Below, piece by piece: positions 34,446 to 42,900 of a DNA stretch of 64,000 nt; the first letter of the stretch is position 1; each line of letters opens with the position of its first letter. Made by a program: the position numbers and the translations under genes. Location of the stretch: NCBI RefSeq assembly GCF_020166335.1, contig NZ_JAIUJR010000005.1, positions 179,311 through 243,310 on the forward strand, given 5' to 3'. The notes beneath the pieces are model-generated. The model was not told the DNA's origin. It was given only the letters and a program-made list of their open reading frames with translations, and ran no database searches. This DNA comes from Winogradskyella alexanderae (lineage in GTDB: Bacteria; Bacteroidota; Bacteroidia; Flavobacteriales; Flavobacteriaceae).

Positions 34446-35396
34446 ATGGATAGAATACCGAGCGTTGATTTAAAGGATTTCATTTCTTCTGATCCCAAAC
34501 GCAAGCAAAAATTTATTGATGAAATTGGCAAAGCATATGAGGAAATAGGGTTTGTTGCATTAAAAGGCCATTTTTTAGATGATGAATTAGTGGATAGACT
34601 TTATGCTGAAGTTAAGCATTTTTTTAATCTGCCACTTGAAACCAAAAGAAAATATGAAATTCCAGGTATTGGTGGTCAGCGCGGCTATGTGTCTTTTGGC
34701 AAGGAAAGTGCAAAAGGAAAAAAAGAAGGTGATTTAAAGGAATTCTGGCATTTTGGACAATATGTCGAAGATGATGAAAAACGAAAAAACGAATATCCTG
34801 AAAACGTAGAGGTAAAAGAACTACCAGAATTTAATAAAGTGGGGAAAGAAACCTACAAAATGCTTGAAAAAACAGCAAAATATGTTTTGCGTGCTCTGGC
34901 ATTACATTTGGGTCTTGAAGAAACCTATTTTGATGACTACATACATAATGGTAATTCTATTTTACGACCCATTCACTACCCTCCTATATTAGAGGAACCA
35001 AAAGATGCGGTGCGAGCGGCAGCTCATGGCGATATTAATCTAATTACATTGTTAATGGGTGCTCAAGGCAGGGGTTTACAAGTCCAACGACACGATGGCG
35101 AATGGATTGATGCTATTGCAGAGCCTGATGAACTTATGATTAATGTTGGAGATATGCTCTCAAGACACACTAATAGCAAGCTAAAATCTACAATTCACAG
35201 AGTTGTAAACCCACCTCGAGAGCTTTGGGGAACTTCACGTTATTCCATTCCGTTTTTTATGCATCCTATAAGTGAAATGAAATTAGATGTACTTGAAAGC
35301 TGTGTAGATGAAGAAAACCCAAAGCAGTTTGATGATATCACTGCGGGTGAGTTTTTAAATGAACGGCTTGTTGAACTTGGTTTGATAAAAAAATAA
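34446..35396 (+). CDS. isopenicillin-N-synthase-like Fe(II)/2-oxoglutarate oxygenase
   Basis: This 316-residue protein starts at ATG 34446 (MDRIPSVDLKDF...). The jelly-roll oxygenase core has iron ligands in AAHGDINLITLL (HxD) and the later His of STIHRVVN, with the RYSIPFF (RxS) motif for 2-oxoglutarate binding. The N-terminal region DEIGKAYEEIGFVALKGH is the family's DIOX_N domain. Related enzymes hydroxylate or desaturate small molecules; the substrate here is unknown. It is the first gene of a tight operon, ending 1 bp before the SUI1-like gene. Confidence 0.88.
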   Translation: MDRIPSVDLKDFISSDPKRKQKFIDEIGKAYEEIGFVALKGHFLDDELVDRLYAEVKHFFNLPLETKRKYEIPGIGGQRGYVSFGKESAKGKKEGDLKEFWHFGQYVEDDEKRKNEYPENVEVKELPEFNKVGKETYKMLEKTAKYVLRALALHLGLEETYFDDYIHNGNSILRPIHYPPILEEPKDAVRAAAHGDINLITLLMGAQGRGLQVQRHDGEWIDAIAEPDELMINVGDMLSRHTNSKLKSTIHRVVNPPRELWGTSRYSIPFFMHPISEMKLDVLESCVDEENPKQFDDITAGEFLNERLVELGLIKK

Positions 35397-35397
35397 A

Positions 35398-35727
35398 ATG
35401 GATTTACAAGACCAGCTCAAGAAACTTTTCCCAGACCACAAAGCGCAGACGGAGGATTCCAAAAATCAAAATGCAACGGATATTTGGTTGCAAGAAGAAC
35501 CAATAGTATGTAAATATGAAAAGCGAAAAGGAAAACCTATTACTATTTTAGAGGGTTATAATGGAGCACAGGAAGATTTTAAAAAACTCGCTAAAGAATT
35601 AAAATCTAAATTAAGCGTCGGTGGTAGTTTCAAAAATGAAAAAATTATCATACAAGGCGATTATAGGGACAAAATTATGGCCATTCTTAAAGAAAAAGGA
35701 TTCAATGTAAAACGTGTTGGAGGTTAA
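35398..35727 (+). CDS. SUI1/YciH translation initiation factor-like protein
   Basis: This 109-residue protein's C-terminal half is an eIF1/SUI1 fold: KRKGKPITILEGYNG, ELKSKLSVGGSFKNEKIIIQGD and IMAILKEKGFNVKRVGG. A polar linker of about 40 residues precedes it. Bacterial YciH resembles eIF1 and may affect initiation fidelity. The gene starts one base after the oxygenase stop and ends 4 bp before the DUF1835 gene, so all are translated from one mRNA. Confidence 0.9.
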   Translation: MDLQDQLKKLFPDHKAQTEDSKNQNATDIWLQEEPIVCKYEKRKGKPITILEGYNGAQEDFKKLAKELKSKLSVGGSFKNEKIIIQGDYRDKIMAILKEKGFNVKRVGG

Positions 35728-35731
35728 ATCA

Positions 35732-36673
35732 ATGGAAAAATCGTGTTTGCATATAACAAATGGTGGTGCCCTAACAGCTTATTTGCGTGAGCTGGATTTT
35801 AAAGATGATATATTAACCTGGCAGGAAATGCTCTGTGAAGGACCAACAATACCAAAAATTGATTCTGACGAATTCTTTGAAATCAGGGCAAAATTTCTAA
35901 AGACTTTTTATGATATAGAAGTAGATTCTCATGCACTTAAAAAAGAACTTGCAAAATTAGATGCTATTGACAAGTACGATGAAATTAATCTATGGTTTGA
36001 GTATGATTTATTTTGCCATATCAATTTAGTTGGAGTCCTCAATCTTTTACACCAAAAGCAAATAGATAAGCCACTGTATTTAATCTGTAGCGGCCGCGTT
36101 GTGGGAGAAAAAAGTTTAAAAGGACTTGCAGAACTCAGCCCTGCACAACTTCAATACCATTACAAGAATAAAAAGCTCCTCACTAAAAGCGATAAGGAAT
36201 TTGCAATAGCCATTTGGAGAACCTATTGTGGAAAAGACCATAATATTCTGAAACCGTACATTGTTACAAAGTCAAGTTTTGAATATATGAGCAACTGTTT
36301 AAAAGCACATTTGAAGCGATTTCCACATCAAAAAAGTGGTCTTAGTGTTCTAGAAGACAATATTTTGAGAATAGTAAGAGATAATCAAATAAAGTCCATG
36401 CATCATTTGTTGGGCTACAGTTTAAACTACCAAGGTTTTTATGGTTATGGTGATCTGCAACTAAAACGAATGATTGATAACTTATCTATTTTTTTTGAAG
36501 AAACAGAAAACGGCATAACACTGAATAGAAAAGGACACGAGGCATTATTAAGACGATATAACTATGCACAAGAGGTAAATAACACTATGTCCTATGGCGG
36601 TGTAAATAGACTAGAATATCAATTTAGTGTTGAACAAAACAAACTTATAAAAACCATTTTGCATGGCGATTAA
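35732..36673 (+). CDS. DUF1835/DUF3658-type protein
   Basis: This 313-residue protein starts at ATG 35732 (MEKSCLHITNGG...), four bases after the SUI1 stop. LHITNGGALTAYLREL, then LTWQEMLCEGP and LWFEYDLFCHINLVG, define the DUF1835 domain. A C-terminal part with WRTYCG and a helical domain follows (about 160-313). No reaction is known. The last 11 bases overlap the nucleoside phosphorylase gene, indicating coupling. Confidence 0.87.
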   Translation: MEKSCLHITNGGALTAYLRELDFKDDILTWQEMLCEGPTIPKIDSDEFFEIRAKFLKTFYDIEVDSHALKKELAKLDAIDKYDEINLWFEYDLFCHINLVGVLNLLHQKQIDKPLYLICSGRVVGEKSLKGLAELSPAQLQYHYKNKKLLTKSDKEFAIAIWRTYCGKDHNILKPYIVTKSSFEYMSNCLKAHLKRFPHQKSGLSVLEDNILRIVRDNQIKSMHHLLGYSLNYQGFYGYGDLQLKRMIDNLSIFFEETENGITLNRKGHEALLRRYNYAQEVNNTMSYGGVNRLEYQFSVEQNKLIKTILHGD

Positions 36674-37535
36674 AGATTCTGAACTTATACTAAATCCCGA
36701 TGGTAGTGTTTACCATCTTAATTTAAAACCCGAAGATATATCAGATACTATAATCTTTGTTGGTGATCAGGATAGGGTAGAAAAAATTACGAAACACTTT
36801 GATAGTATAGAATTTAGTACTCAAAAACGCGAATTTAAAACCCAGACAGGCTATTACAAAGACAGAAGGATTTCAGTGATTTCAACGGGCATAGGACCTG
36901 ACAATATTGATATTGTGCTTAATGAATTAGATGCATTGGTTAATATTGATTTAAAAACACGTAAACCAAAGACTAATTTAACCAGTTTAAATATCATAAG
37001 AATCGGCACGTCTGGTTCATTACAAACAGATATCCCAGTAGACGCATTTGTTTTGAGCACACACGGTTTAGATATAAACGGTATGTTACACTTTTATCAA
37101 ATCGAAGGAATTAGTAATCCGGAAATTGAGGATGCCTTTGTACAACACACCAATTGGGACAAAAATAAGGCAAGACCCATTATTATAAATAATAGTAAAT
37201 ACTTAGAACGTTATTTTGATAATGAAATAGTGTATAAAGGAATGACAGGTACTGCAGGAGGTTTTTATGGTCCACAGGGTCGTGTGCTCCGCTTACCTTT
37301 GCAGGATAGCACCCTTAATTCTAAACTTAAAAGTTTTAAATTTAAAGAGTTTAGAATAACCAATTTTGAAATGGAGACTTCGGTAATTTATGGCCTCTCT
37401 AAACTTTTGGGGCACGAAGCTTTATCCCTTAACGCCATAATTGCAAATAGAGCAAATGGTGATTTTAGTAAAAATCCAAAGAAAACCATCGAAAAGCTAA
37501 TTTTATTTGCTTTAGAGCGTATTGTAAATATCTAG
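36663..37535 (+). CDS. nucleoside phosphorylase (uridine phosphorylase family)
   Basis: This 290-residue protein has features of the PNP/UDP nucleoside phosphorylase superfamily: IIFVGDQDRVEKITKHF, STGIGPDNIDIVLNEL, IRIGTSGSLQTDIP and a late FEMETSVIYGLSKLLGH. The ME(T/S) glutamate contacts the ribose and the GTSGS loop the phosphate. It cleaves a nucleoside to base and ribose-1-phosphate, but which nucleoside is not evident. It overlaps DUF1835 by 11 bases and ends 1 bp before the next gene. Confidence 0.88.
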   Translation: MAIKDSELILNPDGSVYHLNLKPEDISDTIIFVGDQDRVEKITKHFDSIEFSTQKREFKTQTGYYKDRRISVISTGIGPDNIDIVLNELDALVNIDLKTRKPKTNLTSLNIIRIGTSGSLQTDIPVDAFVLSTHGLDINGMLHFYQIEGISNPEIEDAFVQHTNWDKNKARPIIINNSKYLERYFDNEIVYKGMTGTAGGFYGPQGRVLRLPLQDSTLNSKLKSFKFKEFRITNFEMETSVIYGLSKLLGHEALSLNAIIANRANGDFSKNPKKTIEKLILFALERIVNI

Positions 37536-37536
37536 A

Positions 37537-38391
37537 ATGAAGAAAGTTAACATAGGCGGTGTTCCAGAACATTTTAATCTGGCTTGGTACTTAACCCTCA
37601 AAAATGGCGAATATAAGGCGGAGGGTATTAATCTTAGGTGGCATGATTATTACGGTGGTACCGGAGCCATGTGCAAAGCTCTTCGTTCTGAAGAAATTGA
37701 TATTGCGGTGATTTTAACCGAGGGTATCATTAAAGACATTATTGCAGGGAATCCCTCAAAAATTGTTCAGACATTCGTTCAATCTCCTTTAATCTGGGGT
37801 ATTCATGTTGCCCATAATTCAAAGTTTAAAACCATTGAAGATATTAAAGGAACAAGAGCAGCCATAAGCAGGTATGGATCAGGCTCACATTTAATGGCCT
37901 ATATTAACGCAGAACAGAATGATTGGAATTTAGACACCGATCTAAAATTTGAAGTCATTAAAAATTTAGATGGTGCTATTGAAGGATTAACAAATGGTAA
38001 CGCGGACTATTTCATGTGGGAAAAATTTACTACTAAACCATTAGTCGACAATGAGACATTTAGGCGTATTGACAACTGCCCTTCTCCTTGGCCTTGTTTT
38101 GTGATTGCCGTAAGAGAAGAGTTTATTAAAAGCAACAAGGATGACTTAAGAACAATTCTGAACATAATAAATAAAACAACCTCAGATTTCAAATCCATTC
38201 CAAGTATTGATAGAACAATTGCCAATAGATATAACCAAAAGCTAGAAGATGTTCAAGAATGGCTCTCACTTACAGAATGGTCACAAGACCTAATTGACAA
38301 AGAAACAATTGAAAATGTGCAAAAGAAACTTATTAAATTGGATATAATTCCCAGAAAAGCGAATTACTCAGAATTGACAGCAATTATTTAG
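37537..38391 (+). CDS. cytoplasmic NMT1/SsuA-like solute-binding-fold protein
   Basis: This 284-residue protein has an ABC substrate-binding-protein fold, NMT1/THI5-like: KVNIGGVPEHFNLAWYLTL, EGINLRWHDYYGGTGAMCKAL, EIDIAVILTEGIIKDI and GTRAAISRYGSGSHLMAY. There is no signal peptide or lipobox, and no permease or ATPase gene is near, so it is not a transport receptor in the usual sense. In this fold, cytoplasmic members can be enzymes (for example MqnA/MqnD, THI5). It follows the nucleoside phosphorylase by one base, so a joint role on a nucleoside-derived metabolite is a reasonable guess. Confidence 0.8.
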   Translation: MKKVNIGGVPEHFNLAWYLTLKNGEYKAEGINLRWHDYYGGTGAMCKALRSEEIDIAVILTEGIIKDIIAGNPSKIVQTFVQSPLIWGIHVAHNSKFKTIEDIKGTRAAISRYGSGSHLMAYINAEQNDWNLDTDLKFEVIKNLDGAIEGLTNGNADYFMWEKFTTKPLVDNETFRRIDNCPSPWPCFVIAVREEFIKSNKDDLRTILNIINKTTSDFKSIPSIDRTIANRYNQKLEDVQEWLSLTEWSQDLIDKETIENVQKKLIKLDIIPRKANYSELTAII

Positions 38392-38546
38392 GAATATGCT
38401 ATTTAAAACAGGCTTATCCCACTAAATCTCTATTTTTTAACGATAAAATGTCGCTTTTTTTCGACTAAAAGTGTTAAATTATGTTAATTTTTTTAACTTA
38501 TTTAGCCCAAATTCCCTTGTAAACTTCACTGTTTCAATTTTTTATT

Positions 38547-38554
38547 TATATTTG
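38547..38554 (+). promoter_or_regulatory. -7 promoter element (TATATTTG)
   Basis: An exact TAnnTTTG match 40 nt before the ATG at 38595. A TTG at 38517-38519 is 27 nt upstream, rather far. It supports the small gene at 38595 being real. Confidence 0.5.
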
Positions 38555-38594
38555 ACCACCGAATCTAAGCTATTAACAGTAAAAACAGACTAAT

Positions 38595-38780
38595 ATGCTA
38601 TTAACAATTACTCTGATTTTAGGTTTTTTAGTTGCGGTAAATTTTTTATTATTAATTTTTAGTTGTAATAAATCAACTAAAAAACTAGAAAGTAAGAAAC
38701 CGCATATTATCAGAACCGAAAAACCTACTTTAGTGACCAATCAATTGCAGACAAACCAGCTTGCCGCAACAGGGAGTTAG
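38595..38780 (+). CDS. small membrane-anchored protein (61 aa)
   Basis: This 61-residue protein has one N-terminal membrane helix (about 3-23, LTITLILGFLVAVNFLLLIF), a Cys and a basic segment (NKSTKKLESKKPHI), then a polar tail ending QLAATGS. Proteins of this build next to ung recur in flavobacteria in my recollection. It overlaps the 3' end of ung on the opposite strand by 56 bases. A promoter element lies 40 nt upstream. Function unknown. Confidence 0.6.
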   Translation: MLLTITLILGFLVAVNFLLLIFSCNKSTKKLESKKPHIIRTEKPTLVTNQLQTNQLAATGS

Positions 38781-39399
38781 TTTTACTAAAATGTTTATTG
38801 CCAAACCAATAACCTCTATTAGCACTTAATGGAGACGGGTGGCCTGTTTCTAAAACAAAGTTTTTTGTTATGTCGATTAACTTTTTTTTCTTTTTAGCAT
38901 AACCACCCCATAATAAGAAGACCATATTTTCTTTTTTTGTATTAAGAGCAGATATTACGTTGTCAGTGAAAATTTCCCAGCCTTTATTTTGATGGCTTCC
39001 CGCTTCATGTGCTCTTACAGTTAATGTTGCATTCAATAATAATACACCCTGGTCTGCCCACTTTTCTAAATTTCCATTACGTGGATATGTAAAATTTAGG
39101 TCATTCTGCAACTCTAAAAAAATATTTTTTAAAGAAGGTGGATGTTGTATTCCGTTTTTAACGGAAAAACATAATCCATTAGCCTGACCTGGGCCATGAT
39201 ATGGATCCTGACCAATAATTACAACTTTTGTATCCTGGAAGGAGCAATGATTAAACGCGTTAAAAATTTCAGATCCCTTAGGATAACATGTAAACTTTGC
39301 GTACTCAGATTTCACAAAATGTACCAAATCCTTAAAGTAAGGCTTATCAAATTCTTCTTGCAATACTGCTCTCCACGATTGGTCTATTTTTACGTCCAT
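38725..39399 (-). CDS. ung: uracil-DNA glycosylase (family 1)
   Basis: This 224-residue protein has the catalytic water-activating motif GQDPYHGPGQANGLCFSV, LLLNATLTVRAHEAGSH, VFLLWGGYAKKKKKLI and the Leu-loop region GHPSPLSA. It removes uracil from DNA in base-excision repair. The length is standard for the family. A well-formed promoter lies at 39414-39444. Its 3' end overlaps the small plus-strand gene at 38595-38780. Confidence 0.95.
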   Translation of the reverse strand: MDVKIDQSWRAVLQEEFDKPYFKDLVHFVKSEYAKFTCYPKGSEIFNAFNHCSFQDTKVVIIGQDPYHGPGQANGLCFSVKNGIQHPPSLKNIFLELQNDLNFTYPRNGNLEKWADQGVLLLNATLTVRAHEAGSHQNKGWEIFTDNVISALNTKKENMVFLLWGGYAKKKKKLIDITKNFVLETGHPSPLSANRGYWFGNKHFSKTNSLLRQAGLSAIDWSLK

Positions 39400-39413
39400 T
39401 CAATTATTTTTTT

Positions 39414-39444
39414 CAAAAATACACATATCAGGAAATGCTAGCAA
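39414..39444 (-). promoter_or_regulatory. promoter of ung
   Basis: On the minus strand TTG (complement of 39442-39444), 20 nt, then TATTTTTG (complement of 39414-39421). It lies 15 nt upstream of the ung start codon and fits the Bacteroidota consensus well. Confidence 0.65.
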
Positions 39445-39468
39445 TTAGGCGCATGTCTGTATTTAGCT

Positions 39469-39476
39469 TAAATTTG
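39469..39476 (+). promoter_or_regulatory. -7 promoter element of the MutS2-like gene
   Basis: TAAATTTG at 39469-39476 is 24 nt before the ATG at 39501. It lies back to back with the ung promoter; no clear -33 TTG. Confidence 0.5.
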
Positions 39477-39500
39477 CATCTTTAATTTTAGTCTTATAAG

Positions 39501-41663
39501 ATGATAAAGATTCATGATAAAACCCTCAAAGATGTTGAATTTGGCGTGGTTTTGGATCAAATATGTGAATATACGATAACCTCGTTAGGCGAAGAGGCAG
39601 TTAGGGCTATTTTACCATTTGAAGTTCCTTCCCAGCTTTTACGCGAACTTGATTATGTAAATGAATATCGCTCTTCATTTGATAATGACAATAGAATACC
39701 CAATCACGGTTTTGAAGCAATAAACAAAGAGCTCAAGTTGCTACGTATTGAAAATACGTTTCTAGAAGTCCCTAGTTTACAAAAATTAGTGCGTATTTCC
39801 CTAACCGTAAATGGTTTTGTAAAATTTTTAGAAAAGTTTAAAGCGTATTATCCTAAGCTCCATCAGTACAGCCAACATATAGAAGTGACAACGAGCATCA
39901 TCGATCAAGTAGATGCAGTTGTAGATCGATTTGGTGATATCAAAGACGACGCTTCACCGCAACTACAAGTTTTAAGACGCGAAATTACCAAACTTAAAAG
40001 CAAAATAAACAGTAGTTTTTCCTCAGCGTTAAATCGTTACCATGGTTTAGATTATCTTGACGATATCCGTGAAACCGTAGTAGAAAACAGACGTGTACTT
40101 GCCGTTAAGGCCATGTACAGACGCAAAGTCAAAGGTGCTATTATGGGTGGCAGCAAAACTGGCAGTATCGTTTACATTGAGCCTGAAACTACACTACAAT
40201 TTACTAGAGAGTTAAATAATGTTGAATACGATGAGAAAGAAGAAGTTATAAAAATTTTAAAAGAACTAACGGACTACATTAGGCTGTTTACTCCTCTTCT
40301 GAATGATTATCAGGCATTTTTAACCAAGATAGATGTCATCGCGTCAAAGGCAAAGTATGCAAGGAGTATTAATGCAATATTACCGGAAATATCAGATAAG
40401 CGCGAACTAAATCTAATCGATGCTTATCATCCTCTACTCTATTTGACTAATAAAGAAAAAGGTACAAAAACTTTTCCGCAATCCATTAATCTTAATAGTG
40501 ACAACAGAATAATTGTAATTTCAGGTCCTAACGCTGGTGGTAAAAGTATTACACTTAAAACTGTTGGTTTACTACAGGCAATGATACAAAGTGCAATTCT
40601 TATTCCGGTACACGAAAGAAGTACGGTGTGTTTATTTGAACGTATCATAAGCGATATAGGCGATAATCAATCTATCGAAAACCATTTGAGCACCTACAGT
40701 TATCGTCTCAAACAAATGAACTACTTTCTGAAAAAATGTAATTCTAAGACTTTGTTTCTAATTGATGAATTTGGAACTGGTAGCGACCCTGAGCTTGGCG
40801 GTGCATTAGCAGAAACGTTTTTAGAAGTTTTTTATGAAAGAAAGGCTTTTGGTATAATAACCACGCACTACTCTAATCTAAAATTACTGGCCAACGAATT
40901 GCCTCACATGCAAAACGCAAATATGCTTTTTAATGAAAAGAGTTTAGAACCAATGTACAAACTGGTAACCGGTCAGGCAGGCAGTTCCTTTACTTTTGAG
41001 GTTGCTCAAAAAAATGGTATTCCATATAGTCTAATAAACAAATCAAAAAAGAAGATTGAACGTGGTAAAGTCCGGTTTGATGCAACAATAGCAAAACTTC
41101 AAAAAGAGCGAAGCAAGTTAGAGCGTACCGAGCGTTCCTTAAAAGAAAATGAGAAAAAGAAATTGTCTGAGGCTGAAAAGCTAGAAAAAACAAATGCCAA
41201 AATACAGAAGAAACTCGAGAGTTTTCAGGAGTTGTACGATAGCAACCAGCGATTAATTTATCTTGGTCAAAAAGTAAACGATCTAGCTGAGAAGTATTTT
41301 GACAATAATCGTAAACGCGAATTATTGTCAGAATTATTTCGTCTTGTACAAATTGAAAACGCAAAACGAAAAAGAATGTCTGCCAAACAAAAGCGTGTTG
41401 AGAAAGCGAAAGAAAAGCAGATCAAACATGAAGCTGAAAAGAAAGTTGAAGCTATAAGAAAAAAGAAAAAAGTTGCCAAAGCAAAAGAAGTTGTGATTGA
41501 AGAGCCTAAACCAATACTAAAAGTTGGAGATCTTGTTCGGATGCATGATGGCCGAGCCGTCGGATCAATTGATACTATTGAAAAAAATAAAGCCACAGTA
41601 AACTATGGCTTATTCACTACAAACGTGAGTCTTGATTTATTGGAACTGGTAGAGAAAAAATAA
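39501..41663 (+). CDS. MutS2-like DNA-repair/ribosome ATPase lacking the Smr domain
   Basis: This 720-residue protein has MutS core and lever helices, then the ABC-type ATPase with Walker A GPNAGGKS (about 342-349), Walker B LFLIDEFGTGSDPELGG and TTHYSNLKLLAN. A long charged coiled coil (about 520-670) is followed by a small KOW-like strand module (VGDLVRMHDGRAVGSID...). MutS2 suppresses recombination and can split collided ribosomes. Typical MutS2 proteins are about 780-800 residues and end in an Smr nuclease domain; here the chain stops at about 720 with no Smr motif. The stop is followed by a convergent gene after 9 bp, so this is the natural end, not a frameshift visible here. Confidence 0.87.
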   Translation: MIKIHDKTLKDVEFGVVLDQICEYTITSLGEEAVRAILPFEVPSQLLRELDYVNEYRSSFDNDNRIPNHGFEAINKELKLLRIENTFLEVPSLQKLVRISLTVNGFVKFLEKFKAYYPKLHQYSQHIEVTTSIIDQVDAVVDRFGDIKDDASPQLQVLRREITKLKSKINSSFSSALNRYHGLDYLDDIRETVVENRRVLAVKAMYRRKVKGAIMGGSKTGSIVYIEPETTLQFTRELNNVEYDEKEEVIKILKELTDYIRLFTPLLNDYQAFLTKIDVIASKAKYARSINAILPEISDKRELNLIDAYHPLLYLTNKEKGTKTFPQSINLNSDNRIIVISGPNAGGKSITLKTVGLLQAMIQSAILIPVHERSTVCLFERIISDIGDNQSIENHLSTYSYRLKQMNYFLKKCNSKTLFLIDEFGTGSDPELGGALAETFLEVFYERKAFGIITTHYSNLKLLANELPHMQNANMLFNEKSLEPMYKLVTGQAGSSFTFEVAQKNGIPYSLINKSKKKIERGKVRFDATIAKLQKERSKLERTERSLKENEKKKLSEAEKLEKTNAKIQKKLESFQELYDSNQRLIYLGQKVNDLAEKYFDNNRKRELLSELFRLVQIENAKRKRMSAKQKRVEKAKEKQIKHEAEKKVEAIRKKKKVAKAKEVVIEEPKPILKVGDLVRMHDGRAVGSIDTIEKNKATVNYGLFTTNVSLDLLELVEKK

Positions 41664-41672
41664 TGTCTCCAA

Positions 41673-42812
41673 CTAGATTTTAACGACTCTAAAAGTTTTT
41701 TGACTTGTATCTGTAAATAGTCTAATAATGTATATCCCATTATTAAGCGCACTCATATCTACATAGGGCCTTATAATTTTTAAAGTTTTAATCTCGGCTC
41801 CTAATGTATTATACATGACTAACTCATATGTATTTGTCTCTAAACCTTGAAAATTTAAGGTGCTTCTAACCGGATTTGGATATATAGAAACGCCTTCTAG
41901 TTCGTTAGTAACAACAGCTAAAGTGGATTCAGCAAATGAAATATCATCTACAAATCCTCTATCTATTCCCCCAGAACCACTGCCATCTTTTTGATATTCC
42001 CATTTAATAGTGTTGCTAGAACCTGTTAAATTTATGGTTTTTGTTAACCAGCCAGGTTCACCTGATATTTCATCATTTAATACACCATTAATATAAACCC
42101 TTAAGTAATCGTTAGGTTCTGACGAAGCACGCCATCTAAAGGCTACACTACTTTTGTTATTTACGGTTGTTTGAAAAGAAGAAGTCTGATTATTACCTAT
42201 TGTTCCAGATGCGGCACAATCGTCATCAACGTCTGCCCAAGACCCAATAGATCCCCAAAACTGTCTCGTACCAGTTGTTGAAAATGATTCGGAAGAATTG
42301 TCAACGGCAAGCCCTAAAGTCGTTACTGAATATCTATATTGATATTCCATTTCCATGGTAAAATTTCCATTTCCAATTGTTCGCGTTCCTGTTGTAAATT
42401 CATATTCTACCGGATTAGAAAGCGAGTAAGATGAAGATATATTAGTTGAGCAATCATCACTATTAATACCTCCAGAATTATATGTACATCTATCGCCACT
42501 ATCATCTTCCCAAGCACGTAACCGGCCAGTTATGCTTGTTGCCGTAGTAGAATTTCGAGTACGTAAGCCAAACGTACCTGAAAGCGTCGTAGCGCCATTG
42601 GTAGTTTTTTCTTTACACCCTGTTGAAGTCTCAGTAGTATAAACGTTATCACTTACATAGCCATACCATGTATATTCTTCATCACCCACTTCGCTAGAAC
42701 AACTACTTCCTGTAGCCGTAAACTGATTTATCCAGCTTTGATAGCTTATATTCTGGGCATATAAACAAGAAGAGCATATGCACATTAATGCTATTATTAA
42801 TTTTGTTTTCAT
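41673..42812 (-). CDS. T9SS-secreted protein with jelly-roll-like domain
   Basis: This 379-residue protein has a signal peptide (MKTKLIIALMCICSSCLYAQ). The body is Ser/Thr/Asn/Asp-rich with several cysteines. The part before the tail (LRVYINGVLNDEISG, then NTIKWEYQKDGSGSGGIDRGFVDDI) resembles MAM/choice-of-anchor beta-sandwiches. The end is a T9SS type A tail with YPNPVRSTLNF and LNNGIYIIRLF. It should be secreted or surface attached. It is encoded just downstream of the aerolysin-like lipoprotein but separated from it by a terminator (42854-42884). Confidence 0.8.
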   Translation of the reverse strand: MKTKLIIALMCICSSCLYAQNISYQSWINQFTATGSSCSSEVGDEEYTWYGYVSDNVYTTETSTGCKEKTTNGATTLSGTFGLRTRNSTTATSITGRLRAWEDDSGDRCTYNSGGINSDDCSTNISSSYSLSNPVEYEFTTGTRTIGNGNFTMEMEYQYRYSVTTLGLAVDNSSESFSTTGTRQFWGSIGSWADVDDDCAASGTIGNNQTSSFQTTVNNKSSVAFRWRASSEPNDYLRVYINGVLNDEISGEPGWLTKTINLTGSSNTIKWEYQKDGSGSGGIDRGFVDDISFAESTLAVVTNELEGVSIYPNPVRSTLNFQGLETNTYELVMYNTLGAEIKTLKIIRPYVDMSALNNGIYIIRLFTDTSQKTFRVVKI

Positions 42813-42853
42813 TTTATCGAATTTTAAGCATTGAATTGTTTAATAATGTTTTA

Positions 42854-42884
42854 AAAAAGCGGTAGAATTAATCCACCGCTTTTT
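42854..42884 (-). terminator. rho-independent terminator of the aerolysin-like gene
   Basis: AAAAAGCGGT (42854-42863) and ACCGCTTTTT (42875-42884) form a 10-bp stem. On the minus strand a T-run follows. It lies 17 bp after the stop of the gene at 42901-44541. Confidence 0.88.
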
Positions 42885-42900
42885 AGAATTGCTAGCAATA

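Noticed and set aside
36663..38391. Futalosine pathway genes mqnB and mqnA/mqnD
   Set aside because: The solute-binding-fold protein lacks the typical MqnA/D start and resembles NMT1/SsuA proteins instead; kept only as a loose parallel.
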